From: Paraburkholderia agricolaris
GTDB lineage: Bacteria; Pseudomonadota; Gammaproteobacteria; Burkholderiales; Burkholderiaceae
Direction: 5' to 3'
DNA: 64,000 nucleotides
NCBI RefSeq assembly: GCF_009455635.1
Contig: NZ_QPER01000001.1
Location: 1,426,001-1,490,000, forward strand
Shown: piece after piece, positions 42,601-52,800 of the stretch
How the letters are laid out: each line of letters starts with the position of its first letter
Position numbering within the stretch: position 1 is the first letter of the stretch
The notes under the pieces: generated by a model
What the model saw: the letters and a program-made list of their open reading frames with translations, nothing else
Told to the model about the DNA's origin: nothing
Databases searched by the model: none
Position numbers and translations under genes: made by a program

Positions 42601-43386
42601 ATGCCGACTCTGCTGAACCAGCTTGCCCACGCGCTAGAACAGGGCTCGATTCAGGTCATCGATCTGAGCCAGAGCCTTCACCACCGTACGCCGATCATCT
42701 CGCTGCCACCGCAATATGGGCAAAGCGCGCCGTTTCGCATGGAGGAGATTTCCCGTTACGACGAACGCGGCCCGGGCTGGTACTGGAACAATTTTTCCTG
42801 TGGCGAGCATACGGGTACGCACTTCGACGCGCCGGTTCACTGGGTCACGGGCAAGGACTTTCCCGACAATACGACCGATGCGATTCCGGTCGGCAACTTT
42901 ATCGCGCCCGCCTGCGTGATCGACGTGTCGGCCCGCGTGAAAGACGATAGCGACTATCTGCTGACCATTGCCGACGTGCAGGCATGGGAAGCGGAGCATG
43001 GCCGCATTCCCGCGGGTTCGTGGGTGTTGATGCGTACGGACTGGTCGCGGCGCACCGACCCGGACGCGTTCCTGAATGCACGCGAGGACGGCAGTCATAC
43101 GCCGGGGCCTCATCCCGATCTGCCTGAGTTCCTGGCGCGCGAGCGCGATGTGCTCGGCTGGGGCGCGGAGGGTGTCGGGACTGACGCGGGGCAGGCATAC
43201 GCGTTCTCGAAGCCGTTCCCGTGTCATTCGACAATGCACGGCAACAACAAATTCGGCCTCGCGAGCCTGGTCAATCTGGACCGATTGCCTGCCACTGGCG
43301 CGATGCTGATTACGCCGCCACTCAAGATCGTTGGCGGCTCGGGGAGTCCTTGCCGGGTGCTCGCGCTGGTTGAGCACGGCGTCTGA
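42601..43386 (+). CDS. Cyclase-family metal hydrolase (kynurenine formamidase-like)
   Basis: A 261-residue cyclase-superfamily protein; ATG 42601 (MPTLLNQLAHAL) is chosen because a longer upstream frame starts in the previous intergenic region. The defining HTGTHFDAPVHW metal-binding motif is at about residues 75-86, and further histidines occur in SHTPGPHPD and CHSTMHGNNKFG. Family members hydrolyse N-formylkynurenine, isatin or cyclic imides. It closes the operon. In combination with the class V PLP enzyme it could act on an N-formyl or cyclic amide intermediate; the real substrate is open. Confidence 0.9.
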   Translation: MPTLLNQLAHALEQGSIQVIDLSQSLHHRTPIISLPPQYGQSAPFRMEEISRYDERGPGWYWNNFSCGEHTGTHFDAPVHWVTGKDFPDNTTDAIPVGNFIAPACVIDVSARVKDDSDYLLTIADVQAWEAEHGRIPAGSWVLMRTDWSRRTDPDAFLNAREDGSHTPGPHPDLPEFLARERDVLGWGAEGVGTDAGQAYAFSKPFPCHSTMHGNNKFGLASLVNLDRLPATGAMLITPPLKIVGGSGSPCRVLALVEHGV

Positions 43387-43461
43387 TTCTGACGCGCTGC
43401 CGGGGCCGGTTCCAGGGCCCGCTCGCGGTTGTATTCCACTCGCTTGCCGGCGCCCGGCGCG

Positions 43462-44352
43462 CTATCTGCGCGCCGCATCCTCCAGACACGACACGAACTG
43501 CGCAACCGCAGGTGTCGGCAGCAAATCGCGCCGCGAAATAATGCTGAGATCGTAGCCGGGCAGCGTTTCTTCGATGTTCGCCACATGAATTCCGAGCGGC
43601 GTCACCATGGTCGCCAGTGCCTTGGTGAAACAGCCGATCATATCCGTCTGCGAAACGAGCCCGAGCGCCACCGCAAATGACGAAGGCGCATGCAGCAATC
43701 GCCTGGGTACAGGCAAGCCATGCGCGGTGAACATGCTCGTCAGCACGCTCTGGGAGAAATGATCGGAGCCCCCCGTGGCAATCCACTCCGCGTCGAGCAA
43801 CTGTTCCAGCCGCGTTGCGTTTTCGAGCGGATGACCGGCGCGCATCGCAACGACGAACTGCGTTGAATAAAGCGGCGCCTGGACCAGATCGCTCTCGAGT
43901 TCCGGGATATGGCGAATCGCCGCGATATCGATCTTGCCGCTCCGTAGTTGCGCCACTGCGTCCAGCACCGTGACCTCCTGCATATGCAGCTTGACGAGCG
44001 GCATGGCACGGCGAAACGCCGTCACCGCCTTCGGCAGGAACGTCAGCGCGACAGACGGCATGGTTCCGATACTGACCTTGCCGGTCAGTTCGCCGCTCAC
44101 CTGTTTCACCGATTCAATGGTGCGTTGCATGTCGGCCAGCAATTGCTCGGCGCGTGGCAGCAGCGCACGGCCGCAGGCGGTGAGCTCGATGCCGCGTACA
44201 CCGCGCGTCACCAGTTCCACTTTCAACGCACCTTCCAGTTCGCGGATCGTCCGCGTCACCGCGGGCTGCGTAAGGTCGAGGTCGCGCGCTGCGCCTCGCA
44301 GGCTTCCGTGATGCGCGGCGGCGACGAATGCCTGTAGCTGCTGGAGTTTCAT
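43462..44352 (-). CDS. LysR-family regulator (divergent from porin)
   Basis: A 296-residue LysR regulator, with start at ATG 44352 (MKLQQLQAFVAAAHHGS); an extra 30 residues upstream lack a ribosome site and protein-like character. The N-terminal HTH includes SLRGAARDLDLTQPAVTRTIRELE. The remainder is the periplasmic-binding-like effector domain. It reads away from the porin/acylase operon across a 201-base gap containing the dyad TGGCGC-N11-GCGCCA. It probably controls that operon and itself. It is convergent with the cyclase gene. Confidence 0.92.
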   Translation of the reverse strand: MKLQQLQAFVAAAHHGSLRGAARDLDLTQPAVTRTIRELEGALKVELVTRGVRGIELTACGRALLPRAEQLLADMQRTIESVKQVSGELTGKVSIGTMPSVALTFLPKAVTAFRRAMPLVKLHMQEVTVLDAVAQLRSGKIDIAAIRHIPELESDLVQAPLYSTQFVVAMRAGHPLENATRLEQLLDAEWIATGGSDHFSQSVLTSMFTAHGLPVPRRLLHAPSSFAVALGLVSQTDMIGCFTKALATMVTPLGIHVANIEETLPGYDLSIISRRDLLPTPAVAQFVSCLEDAARR

Positions 44353-44418
44353 AGGGTTAACGCGGGAGATAAGGTCTGGTGATCGGGGTGAATAAAAAAG
44401 CATCTTATTTGAAAAAAA

Positions 44419-44441
44419 TGGCGCCGATATATTGAGCGCCA
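44419..44441. promoter_or_regulatory. LysR-type dyad before the porin/acylase operon
   Basis: TGGCGC (44419-44424) and GCGCCA (44436-44441) are exact reverse complements with an AT-rich 11-base spacer, in the gap between a LysR gene and a divergent porin gene. The geometry fits LysR recognition sites (palindrome around N11). Confidence 0.6.
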
Positions 44442-44553
44442 ATTAATCGCGTTGACCCGAATTGTGCACGACGCACGACAACGTGAAGCATCGCATCGAC
44501 TGATGCCGAATCCAGGATCCGATCTGTTAATTGAACTGAGCGTCTCAACCACA

Positions 44554-45711
44554 ATGAAGAAAAAAATCATTCTGATCGCCACGTTAGGATTGCCAGCACT
44601 CGCCGTCCCCGCTTTCGGACAAAGCAGTCTTTCACTGTCGGGCGTCATAGACGAAGGTTTGGTCGTCACCAACCACGCCAATCCGCACGGCGATGCCGCC
44701 TATCAGTTTCAGAGCGGCTACGCGCAAAGCAACATCGTCACGCTCAGTGGCACGGAAGATCTCGGTGGCGGACGAAAGGTCACTTTCGTGCGCAAAACCT
44801 CGTTCGACGTGAACAATGGCCTATCCGCTCCGGCTCGAACCTATATCGGCATGTCGGATGAAAAGCTGGGTACCGTCACGCTGGGCCGTCAGTACGACTC
44901 CGTCCTCGATTATCTTGCCCCCGTGACAGCCAACGGCAACTGGGGCGGCGTGCTGCTTTCGCACCCGCTGGATAACGACAATACGGACGGGTCGTTTCTG
45001 GTGAACAACGCCGTCAAGTACGCGAGCGTGGAGCTTGCCGGTTTTCAGTTCGGCGGCATGTACGGTTTCAGCAACGACACGAAATTTGCCAATGACCGTC
45101 TGTACAGTTTCGGGGCGCAGTATGTGCACGGCCCGCTGCAGCTTGCCGCTGCCTACCTGCAGGCCGACAATCCCGGCGCGCAAAACAGTGGCGCGACGCC
45201 GGTTGGAGACGTGAACTTCACGGCGGCGCGGTTGCGCATCTTCGGCGCCGGCATCAACTATCAGATCGGGTCCGCGACACTCGGCTTCGTCTACTCCAAT
45301 ACTCATGTCGGGAAGCCGGTAAGTTCGAGCTGGTACTCGTATGTGCCGGGCACAGCCCAGTTGCCGGGTAGCGGCCCGGATGCGTTCAGTTTATTGAGGT
45401 TTCAGAACCTGGAGTTCACCGGAACCTATCAGGTCACGCCGAGTTTCTTCGTGGGCGCGCAGTACGTCTATACGCTGCTTGACGCCAACACGGCGGTCAG
45501 AAACATGAGCCTGAAATTTCATACCGCGGGGCTGATGGCGGATTACGTCCTGTCGAAGCGCACAGACATCTATGTGCAAGGCGCCTATGAAAAGGTCGCG
45601 GGCGACAAGACCGGCACCGCACTTGACTACGCCTATATCACCGGGGCCGGCGGGGTGTCGTCGTCCTCGAGTCAGATCGCGTTGCGCGCCGCGATCCGGC
45701 ACAGATTCTGA
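44554..45711 (+). CDS. Gram-negative porin
   Basis: A 385-residue outer-membrane porin starting at ATG 44554 (MKKKIILIATLGLPALAVPAFGQ), with a clear signal peptide ending about residue 23. The barrel starts SSLSLSGVIDEGLVVTN and continues with TLSGTEDLGGGRKVTF, the Burkholderia general-porin pattern in a divergent form. It ends in phenylalanine (RHRF). It precedes the penicillin-acylase-type lipoprotein by 67 bases and is probably co-transcribed with it under the LysR regulator. Likely role: entry of acylated compounds. Confidence 0.92.
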   Translation: MKKKIILIATLGLPALAVPAFGQSSLSLSGVIDEGLVVTNHANPHGDAAYQFQSGYAQSNIVTLSGTEDLGGGRKVTFVRKTSFDVNNGLSAPARTYIGMSDEKLGTVTLGRQYDSVLDYLAPVTANGNWGGVLLSHPLDNDNTDGSFLVNNAVKYASVELAGFQFGGMYGFSNDTKFANDRLYSFGAQYVHGPLQLAAAYLQADNPGAQNSGATPVGDVNFTAARLRIFGAGINYQIGSATLGFVYSNTHVGKPVSSSWYSYVPGTAQLPGSGPDAFSLLRFQNLEFTGTYQVTPSFFVGAQYVYTLLDANTAVRNMSLKFHTAGLMADYVLSKRTDIYVQGAYEKVAGDKTGTALDYAYITGAGGVSSSSSQIALRAAIRHRF

Positions 45712-45778
45712 ACGACCATACGCCGCGCAACGTCTTCCTCACGTGCTTTCCAATAACTGAAAAATTCCAGAAGGTACT

Positions 45779-48223
45779 ATGAATCGCACAGTTGTGATCT
45801 CTCCGCTGCTTATCTCCGTGTCGCTCGTGGCCGGGTGTGCGCAGGCGCCCAGACCTGAGCCCGTCGCGGCTCAAACCGCTCAGTCCGCTCAACAGGTCCG
45901 TATCGATCGAGACGCCATGGGCGTGCCCCATGTTTTCGGCAACACGTCGGCGGCGGTGATGTACGGGGCGGGCTACGCGCAAGCGCAGGACCGGCTCGCC
46001 GACATGGAACTGTCGCGCCGGCGGGCGTTGGGACGCACGGCCGAAGTGCTGGGGCCGTCGGCGATCCAGTCGGACATCATCTCGCGCGATCGAAAGCTCG
46101 ACAGCGCCGAACTGTTGCGCATGTATCACGAGATTCCGCCCGAGCATCAGCGCATGATGCAAGCGTACGTCGACGGTGTGAACCGGGAGATCGCCGAGAT
46201 CGAGCAGGACCCTGCCCATAAGACGCCCTATGAAATCGCGCACTGGGGCGTGAAGCCGGAGCGTTGGACGCTCCTCGATTACCTGTCGATGATTTCCGGT
46301 TTTCCGCGCGATCGCGGCGGATTCGAATTGCAGAACCAGGCCTTTTATAACGCGATGGTGACGCGCCATGGCCAGACAGCCGGACGCGAAATCTTCGACG
46401 ATGTCGTACCGGTGAGCGACCCCGAGTCCCCAACCGCAATACCGGCCGGAGAGGATCTCGCACCCGTGCGGCCGATGCCGAAAGCGACCTATCTGACACT
46501 GGCGCAAACCGAAGAGGGCACACCACCCGCTGCAGCCCCGGCGCCGAGCAACAATCATAGCCGGTGCCTCGTCATCGGCCCGCAGCGATCCGCGAGCGGT
46601 AAGGTGTTGATGCTGGAGTCGACGGCCGACGGCGCTGAGATTCATCTGTATGGCGGCGGCTTTGACAGTGCCGGTTTCACGTTGCCCTCGTGGGGCATTC
46701 CGATCATGGGGCGCGGCCCGCATCATGGCTGGCTCATCACCTCCGGCCAGGAGGACACGACGGACACCTTTGCCGAGCGTCTCAATCCGCAGGATCCTCA
46801 CCAGTACTGGTACAAGGGGCAGTGGCGTCAGATGGACGTCCACAACGAGAGAATCCTTGTTAAAGGCGCGGCGCCTGTCGATCACGAAGTGGCGCGCACC
46901 CTTCACGGAACGGTCGTCAGTTGGGACAAGCCGCATGGCGTAGCCTACACGCAGCGCTTCGCCGAACGTGGACACGAACTGGACAACTGGGTCGCCGTCG
47001 TCGAGATGCAGCGGGCGCGTTCGCTCGCCGATTTCGAAACCAAAGGAATCGCGCGGGTCTCAACCGATTTCGGTATCTGCTACGGCGACGAGAGCGGGCA
47101 GATCGGTTTCTGGGAGACGGGGCTGCAGCCGAAGCGTGCGCCCGGCACCGACCCGCGCCTGCCCACGCCCGGCACCGGCGACTATGAATGGCAGGGCTTT
47201 CTGTCGCTCGCCGAGCGGCCGCATATGCTCAATCCGAAGCAAGGGTATATCCACAGCTGGAACAGCAAGGCAACCACCTGGTCCCGCGAGGGGGACGAGG
47301 GGCGTTTCGGTGCAACGTTCCGCACCTGGCTGGGCAATCGTCTCGGCGCCTCCGCCACATCCGTCACGCTGCTCGATATGGAGGACTACAACCAGCAGAT
47401 CTGGAACGCGATGGGCGCGCGCGACCGGAATCAGACCTCGCCTGACTTTTTCGCGCCGGCCTTGCGCGCGGCGGCGGCTGAAGCGCACGACCCACAGGTG
47501 TCGCAGGCCGTCGATCTGATGCTCTCGTGGAACGGTCTCTATGAGGATCGCGACGGCGACGGCTACTACGATAGCCCCGGTCTCACCCTGTTTCGCACGT
47601 GGCTCGAGGTCGCCCCGAAGATGATCTTCAGCCGCGATACGGACGACTGGTGGAACAAGGTCGATGCCGATCGCTATCTCAAGTATCAGACGAGCTTGCT
47701 GTATCGCACCCTGCAGGGGCCGAAAGCAGGTCTGCCGGTCAAATTCGACTATTTCAATGGACGTTCACGCGATTCAGTCGTGGTCGACACCATTCGGCAG
47801 ACGATCGAAACGGCGCGCAAGAAATTTCCGGGCAGGCCGATGGAGGCCTGGCGCATGCCGATCTACTGGAAATACTTTACGGATCAAGCTGACGATCCGG
47901 CGCATCTGCCGCTCCCCGATGACGATGAACGCAGCAGCACGACGTGGGCAGAACTTGGCCTCGGGCCGAAGATGGTGCCGTTGAATGGCGGCGAGCAGTG
48001 GGTCGGCCTCATGGAACTGGGGAATGGCCACCCGGTGCTCTACTCCGTTACCGAGGCGGGCGGCCAGAATCAGTTCATCGACCCGTCGGGACATGGAACG
48101 CCCCATCTCACCGACCAGGTGCAGATGCATGCGCAGAACCATCTCAAACGTATCGACCTCGATCCGGAGGATGTCCGGCGCAGCCGGAGCGCTTCGGTGA
48201 CGCTCGAGTACGGCGGATCGTGA
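45779..48223 (+). CDS. Penicillin acylase-family Ntn hydrolase, lipoprotein
   Basis: An 814-residue N-terminal-nucleophile amidase. The N-terminus is a lipoprotein signal (SVSLVAGC, Cys20), so it is membrane anchored, unusual for a family normally free in the periplasm. The alpha-chain region contains GVPHVFGNTSAAVMYGAGYAQAQDR. The autocatalytic site is probably Ser257 in PSNNHS, whose exposure after cleavage creates the beta chain; the beta chain shows WLITSGQEDTTDTF. Relatives hydrolyse penicillins, N-acyl-homoserine lactones or N-acyl amino acids. Together with a cytosolic M20 deacylase nearby it points to acyl-amide use. Its 3' end overlaps the remnant MFS gene tail to tail. Confidence 0.9.
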   Translation: MNRTVVISPLLISVSLVAGCAQAPRPEPVAAQTAQSAQQVRIDRDAMGVPHVFGNTSAAVMYGAGYAQAQDRLADMELSRRRALGRTAEVLGPSAIQSDIISRDRKLDSAELLRMYHEIPPEHQRMMQAYVDGVNREIAEIEQDPAHKTPYEIAHWGVKPERWTLLDYLSMISGFPRDRGGFELQNQAFYNAMVTRHGQTAGREIFDDVVPVSDPESPTAIPAGEDLAPVRPMPKATYLTLAQTEEGTPPAAAPAPSNNHSRCLVIGPQRSASGKVLMLESTADGAEIHLYGGGFDSAGFTLPSWGIPIMGRGPHHGWLITSGQEDTTDTFAERLNPQDPHQYWYKGQWRQMDVHNERILVKGAAPVDHEVARTLHGTVVSWDKPHGVAYTQRFAERGHELDNWVAVVEMQRARSLADFETKGIARVSTDFGICYGDESGQIGFWETGLQPKRAPGTDPRLPTPGTGDYEWQGFLSLAERPHMLNPKQGYIHSWNSKATTWSREGDEGRFGATFRTWLGNRLGASATSVTLLDMEDYNQQIWNAMGARDRNQTSPDFFAPALRAAAAEAHDPQVSQAVDLMLSWNGLYEDRDGDGYYDSPGLTLFRTWLEVAPKMIFSRDTDDWWNKVDADRYLKYQTSLLYRTLQGPKAGLPVKFDYFNGRSRDSVVVDTIRQTIETARKKFPGRPMEAWRMPIYWKYFTDQADDPAHLPLPDDDERSSTTWAELGLGPKMVPLNGGEQWVGLMELGNGHPVLYSVTEAGGQNQFIDPSGHGTPHLTDQVQMHAQNHLKRIDLDPEDVRRSRSASVTLEYGGS

Positions 48224-48877
48224 TTGCCGCCATGCACCCGGACTGCGGCACCGGGTGCCGTCCGCGCGCCGGGAGCCGTTGGCGTTGCCGCGCGATCTGA
48301 ATCAACACCAACGCGAGGCCTGCCGCGGCGATAAGCGCGCCGGCAATCGGGGCGGCCGAGTAGCCGAATCCCGTTGAAATGGTCGCACCGCCCGCGGCCG
48401 CACCCAATGCATTGCCGAGATTGAACGCGCCCACGTTGACCGAGGACGCGAGCCCGGGCGCTTCGGCTGCGGCGCGCATCATGCGCATCTGCAACGGCGG
48501 CACGACAGCGAAGGTTGCAATTCCCCACACGAGCAGGCCAATGGCGGCGCCGACGTGGCTTGTCGCGATCGTAGGGAAGGCGAGCATGACCGCGATCAGC
48601 AGCACGAGAAAGCCGATCAGGCTGCCGTCGAGCGAGCGGTCGGCGAATCGGCCACCCACGACGTTACCGATCGAAAAACCGGTGCCGATCAACGCGAGCA
48701 TCGCGGTAATGAACACGGGCGATGCGCCGGTGATGTGGGTCAGCGCGCCGGCAGCAGTCCCATCGGCGAGAACTCGGTTGTGCCGATGCCGAACGCGCCG
48801 ACCGCAAGTGCAAGCAGCGGCAGCGTCGCGCTACCGCGCGGGGCTTCGCTCGAAGACAGGATCAGAAGATGAGGCAA
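48144..48877 (-). pseudogene. DHA1-type MFS transporter remnant with internal deletion
   Basis: Reading minus from a possible TTG 48877, the N-terminal MFS segment LPLLALAVGAFGIGTTEFSPMG is intact, then runs out of frame at a TGA after MGLLPAR. About five codons later, in another frame, the sequence resumes as TGASPVFITAMLALIGTGFSIGNVVGGRFADRS, the second half of the same transporter type. Roughly half of the expected approximately 400 residues is missing, so this is a deletion plus frameshift. The residual C-terminal frame extends to 48144 inside the acylase gene. Its likely regulator, a LysR gene at 48946, is divergent and intact. Confidence 0.85.
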
Positions 48878-48945
48878 AGTGTGCGCGCTTTACTTTTGCA
48901 GAAAAACTGGTCTATAAAGGAAATTATTTTGATTTAAAGTCAAGA

Positions 48946-49836
48946 ATGAAAATCACGCTGGATGAGCTGCAAACCTTCGCGACGGTGGTCGACACGGGAT
49001 CGATCACGGCGGCCGCGCAGCAGCTCGAGCAGACGGTCTCGGCGGCGAGCCGGACCCTGGGCAGGCTCGAGGAGAAGCTGAAGACGACCTTGCTGCGTCG
49101 AACCACGCGCCGGCTGGAACTGACCGAGGAGGGGCGGACGTTCCTGCAGAATGCGCGGGCGATTCTCGAATCGGTGGAGAGCGCGGAGGAACAGATGGTG
49201 GCGCGGCGGGACAAGCCGTCTGGGCGGCTGCGGGTCGACGCCGCGTCGCCGTTCATGCTGCACGTGATCGTGCCGCTCGTGCGGGGCTACCGGGAGCGCT
49301 ATCCCCATGTCGAGCTGGAACTGAACAGCAACGAAGGGATTATCGATCTGCTGGAACGGCGCACCGATGTGGCGATCCGGATCGGCCGCCTGAAAGATTC
49401 GACGCTGCATAGCCGGCTCATTGGCAACAGCCGGCTTCGGATTCTGGCGAGTCCCGGTTTTCTGGAGGCGCACGGCCAGCCGCGCAAGGTCGAGGATCTC
49501 GGCAAGCACGCGCTGCTGGGATTCAATCAGCCGGAGTCGCTGAACGTCTGGCCCGTGCTCGGGGCCGACGGGGAACTGCATCGCATCGAGCCGACGGTCT
49601 ACTCGTCCAGCGGCGAGACGCTCAGGCAACTGGCGCTGGATGGCGTCGGCATTGCCTGCCTGTCGGACTTCATGACCGGACAGGATCGCGAATCAGGACG
49701 GCTCGTGCAGGTTCTCAGCCGCCAGACCCAGGACATCCGGCAGCCGATCCACGCCGTCTATTATCGGAACACGGCCATTTCCTCAAGAATTGCTTCGTTT
49801 GTCGACTACCTGGTCAAAGCGTTCGAGACGCGCTGA
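48946..49836 (+). CDS. LysR-family regulator beside the MFS remnant
   Basis: A 296-residue LysR protein starting at ATG 48946 (MKITLDELQTFATVVDTGS); the very long frame upstream is antisense to the MFS remnant and is not used. The HTH is SITAAAQQLEQTVSAASRTLGRLE. The effector domain starts GRLRVDAASPFMLHVIVP. LysR/DHA1-MFS divergent pairs are common drug-efflux modules, so this regulator may have lost its target. Its last 54 bases overlap, on the opposite strand, the end of the indolepyruvate oxidoreductase gene. Confidence 0.92.
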   Translation: MKITLDELQTFATVVDTGSITAAAQQLEQTVSAASRTLGRLEEKLKTTLLRRTTRRLELTEEGRTFLQNARAILESVESAEEQMVARRDKPSGRLRVDAASPFMLHVIVPLVRGYRERYPHVELELNSNEGIIDLLERRTDVAIRIGRLKDSTLHSRLIGNSRLRILASPGFLEAHGQPRKVEDLGKHALLGFNQPESLNVWPVLGADGELHRIEPTVYSSSGETLRQLALDGVGIACLSDFMTGQDRESGRLVQVLSRQTQDIRQPIHAVYYRNTAISSRIASFVDYLVKAFETR

Positions 49837-52800
49837 GTCACGATAGTCGCGCAGCCACTGCTCGCGTTTTAGCGCCGCGGCAGTAACATTGCGTTCCTTG
49901 ACGTGACCGAAACCGCGGATTTCATCGGGCAGGTTGGCGAGCTTCATCGCAACATCGAATCGCGTGCTGTCGAGCGTCGTGCAGAACTCGTCGATCAGCG
50001 TGACGTACTGTTCGATCAACTCACGTTCATTGCGGCGCTCGGCCGTCTTGCCGAACACATCGAGCGCGGTGCCGCGCAGGACTTTGAGTCTGGCGAGCAC
50101 ACGGAACAGGCTGAGCGTCCATTGGCCAAAGCGCTGTTTCTTCAGGTGGCCGTGTTCGTCGCGTTTAGCCAGTAGCGGTGGCGCAAGATGGAAAGCGAGC
50201 TTGTAGTCGCGGCCCGGTTCGCCTTCGAATTGCGCGCGCAGTTTGTCCAGGTACGCCGGGTCCGCGTAGAGACGGGCGACTTCGTACTCGTCTTTATAGG
50301 TCATCAGTTTGGCGAGATTGCGCGCGACTACCGGCGTGAGGCGTAGCTTTGCACCCGCTGCCAGCTTCGTTTCGGCGGCGCGCATCCGTTCGACCACGTT
50401 CACGTAACGCGCCGCATAGCGTGCGTTCTGATAGAGGCCAAGCCGTTCGACGTTGCGTTCGATCAGACGTTCGAGCGACTCCGGCATCTGCACGACAATC
50501 GCCTGCTGCTTTTTTGCATGCGGTGCAAACGCACCTGCTGCGGCCTCGCCGTGCTGCGCGACATAGCGCCCCCACTCGAAGGCGAGTCGATTCTTTTCGA
50601 CCGCCACACCGTTAAGCTCGATGGCCCGATCGAGGCTTTCGTAGCCGACGGGCAGCCAGCCGCGTTGCCATGCAAAACCGAGCAGCAACGGGTTGGCGTA
50701 CAGCGTGTCGCCGAGCAGATCGAGCGCAAGACGATTCGCATCGATGAAATCGCAATCGTCGCCGATACTTTGCTGCAAGTCGTGCCGCGTCTCATCGGCA
50801 GGGAAGCTCCACTGCGGGTCGCGGACGAATTGCGCGGTCGGCGTCGCGCTATTGTTGATCGCGGCCCTGGTCACGCCGCGTTGCGTGCGGGAAAGCACTT
50901 CGGCGGAAGCGGAAACGATCGCATCGCAGCCGATAATCAGACGCGCTTCACCGGTCGCAATGCGGGTGGCATGCAACTGCCCGGGCGTCGCCGCGATCTG
51001 CACGTGGCTGAGCACTGCGCCGCCTTTTTGTGCGAGGCCGGCCATGTCGAGTACGGTGACGCCCTTGTTTTCCAGGTGAGCGGCCATGCCCAGCAGGCCG
51101 CCGATCGTCACCACGCCCGTGCCGCCAACACCGGTCACCAGCACGCCATAGGGCTTCGACAGGGCGGCAATCACAGGCCGGGGTAGCGCCGCGAAATCCG
51201 GCAGTGCGGCGTCTGAACTGGCCTTACCCGGTTTCTTCACCTGCGCGCCTTCCGCCGTCACGAAGCTCGGGCAAAAGCCGTTCACGCATGAGAAATCCTT
51301 ATTGCACGAGGACTGGTTGATCTTGCGCTTGGTGCCGAGCGGTGTTTGCAAGGGTTCGACCGAGAGGCAGTTCGATTGCACCGAGCAATCGCCGCAACCT
51401 TCGCATACCGCATCGTTAATGAAGGCGCGTTTGGCGGGATCGGGATAGGTGCCGCGTTTGCGGCGCCGGCGTTTTTCGGTGGCGCAGGTCTGGTCGTAGA
51501 TCAGGATCGAGGTACCCGCCATGTCGCGCAACTCGCGCTGCAATCGATCGAGTTCATCGCGGTGGTAGACCTTCACATCGTCGGGAAGACGCACCTTCGC
51601 GTCGTATTTCTCCGGCTCGTCGGTGACGATCAGCACGCGCTTCGCACCCTCCGCGACCACCTGAAACGCGATCTGCGGAACCGTGAGCACGCCGTCGACC
51701 GGCTGGCCGCCGGTCATCGCAACCGCGTCGTTGTAGAGCACCTTGTAGGTGACATTCGCACCCGCTGCAATCGATGCACGAATCGCGAGGAGACCTGAGT
51801 GAAAGTAGGTGCCGTCGCCGAGATTGACGAACACGTGCCGCTCGTTCGTGAAATGCATCTGCCCGGTCCACGCGACGCCTTCGCCGCCCATCTGGCTGAA
51901 CGTCTCCGTATTGCGGTCCATCCACATCGACATATAGTGGCAGCCGATGCCGGCCAGCGCGCGTGAACCCTCGGGCACGCGGGTCGACGTGTTGTGCGGG
52001 CAGCCGGAGCAAAACCACGGCTGCCGTTCGGCGACGGAACGCGGCGTGGCGGCTTCACGCTCTTTTGCCTCGATGATGGCAACCCGCGCTTCGATCCGCT
52101 CCCGCACGTCGGCCGGCAGGTCGGCCTGCGCCAGGCGCCGCGCGATCGCCTTCGCGATCAGGGCAGGCGAGAGCTCGTAATGCGCCGGCAGCAGCGTCTG
52201 TCCGCGCGGCACGGACCATTCCCCGCCGGCGTTGTCGCGCTGATCGAACTTGCCGAATACCTTGGGACGGACATCGTCGCGCCAGTTGTACAGCTCTTCC
52301 TTCAGCGCATATTCGAGAATCTGTCGCTTCTCTTCAACAACGAGGATTTCGTCGAGGCCGGTGGCGAAGTCACGCGCGTTCTGCGCATCGAGCGGCCATA
52401 CGCAGCCCACTTTCAATACGCGAATGCCGATGCGCGCGCAGGTCTCGTCGTCGAGCGACAGATCGGCGAGCGCCTGGCGCACGTCGAGATAGGCCTTGCC
52501 CGCGGTCATGATGCCCAGACGCGGCGTGGGGCTGTCGATCACCACACGGTTGAGTTTGTTCGCGCGAACGTAGGCGAGCGCCGCATACCACTTGTGATTG
52601 AGCAGGCGGGCTTCCTGGGCGAGCGGCGGATCGGGCCAGCGGATATTGAGCCCGCCCTCGGGCATGTCGAAGTCGTCCGGCAAGACGATCTGCAAACGGT
52701 CCGGATCGATATCGATCGACGCGCTCGATTCGACCACGTCGGTCACGCATTTCATCGCGACCCACAGGCCGGAATAGCGGCTCATTGCCCAGCCGTGCAG

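Noticed and set aside
48379..48945. Long plus-strand extension of the LysR gene at 48946
   Set aside because: Antisense to the MFS remnant, no ribosome site, and the LysR family starts at the HTH; the extension is chance.
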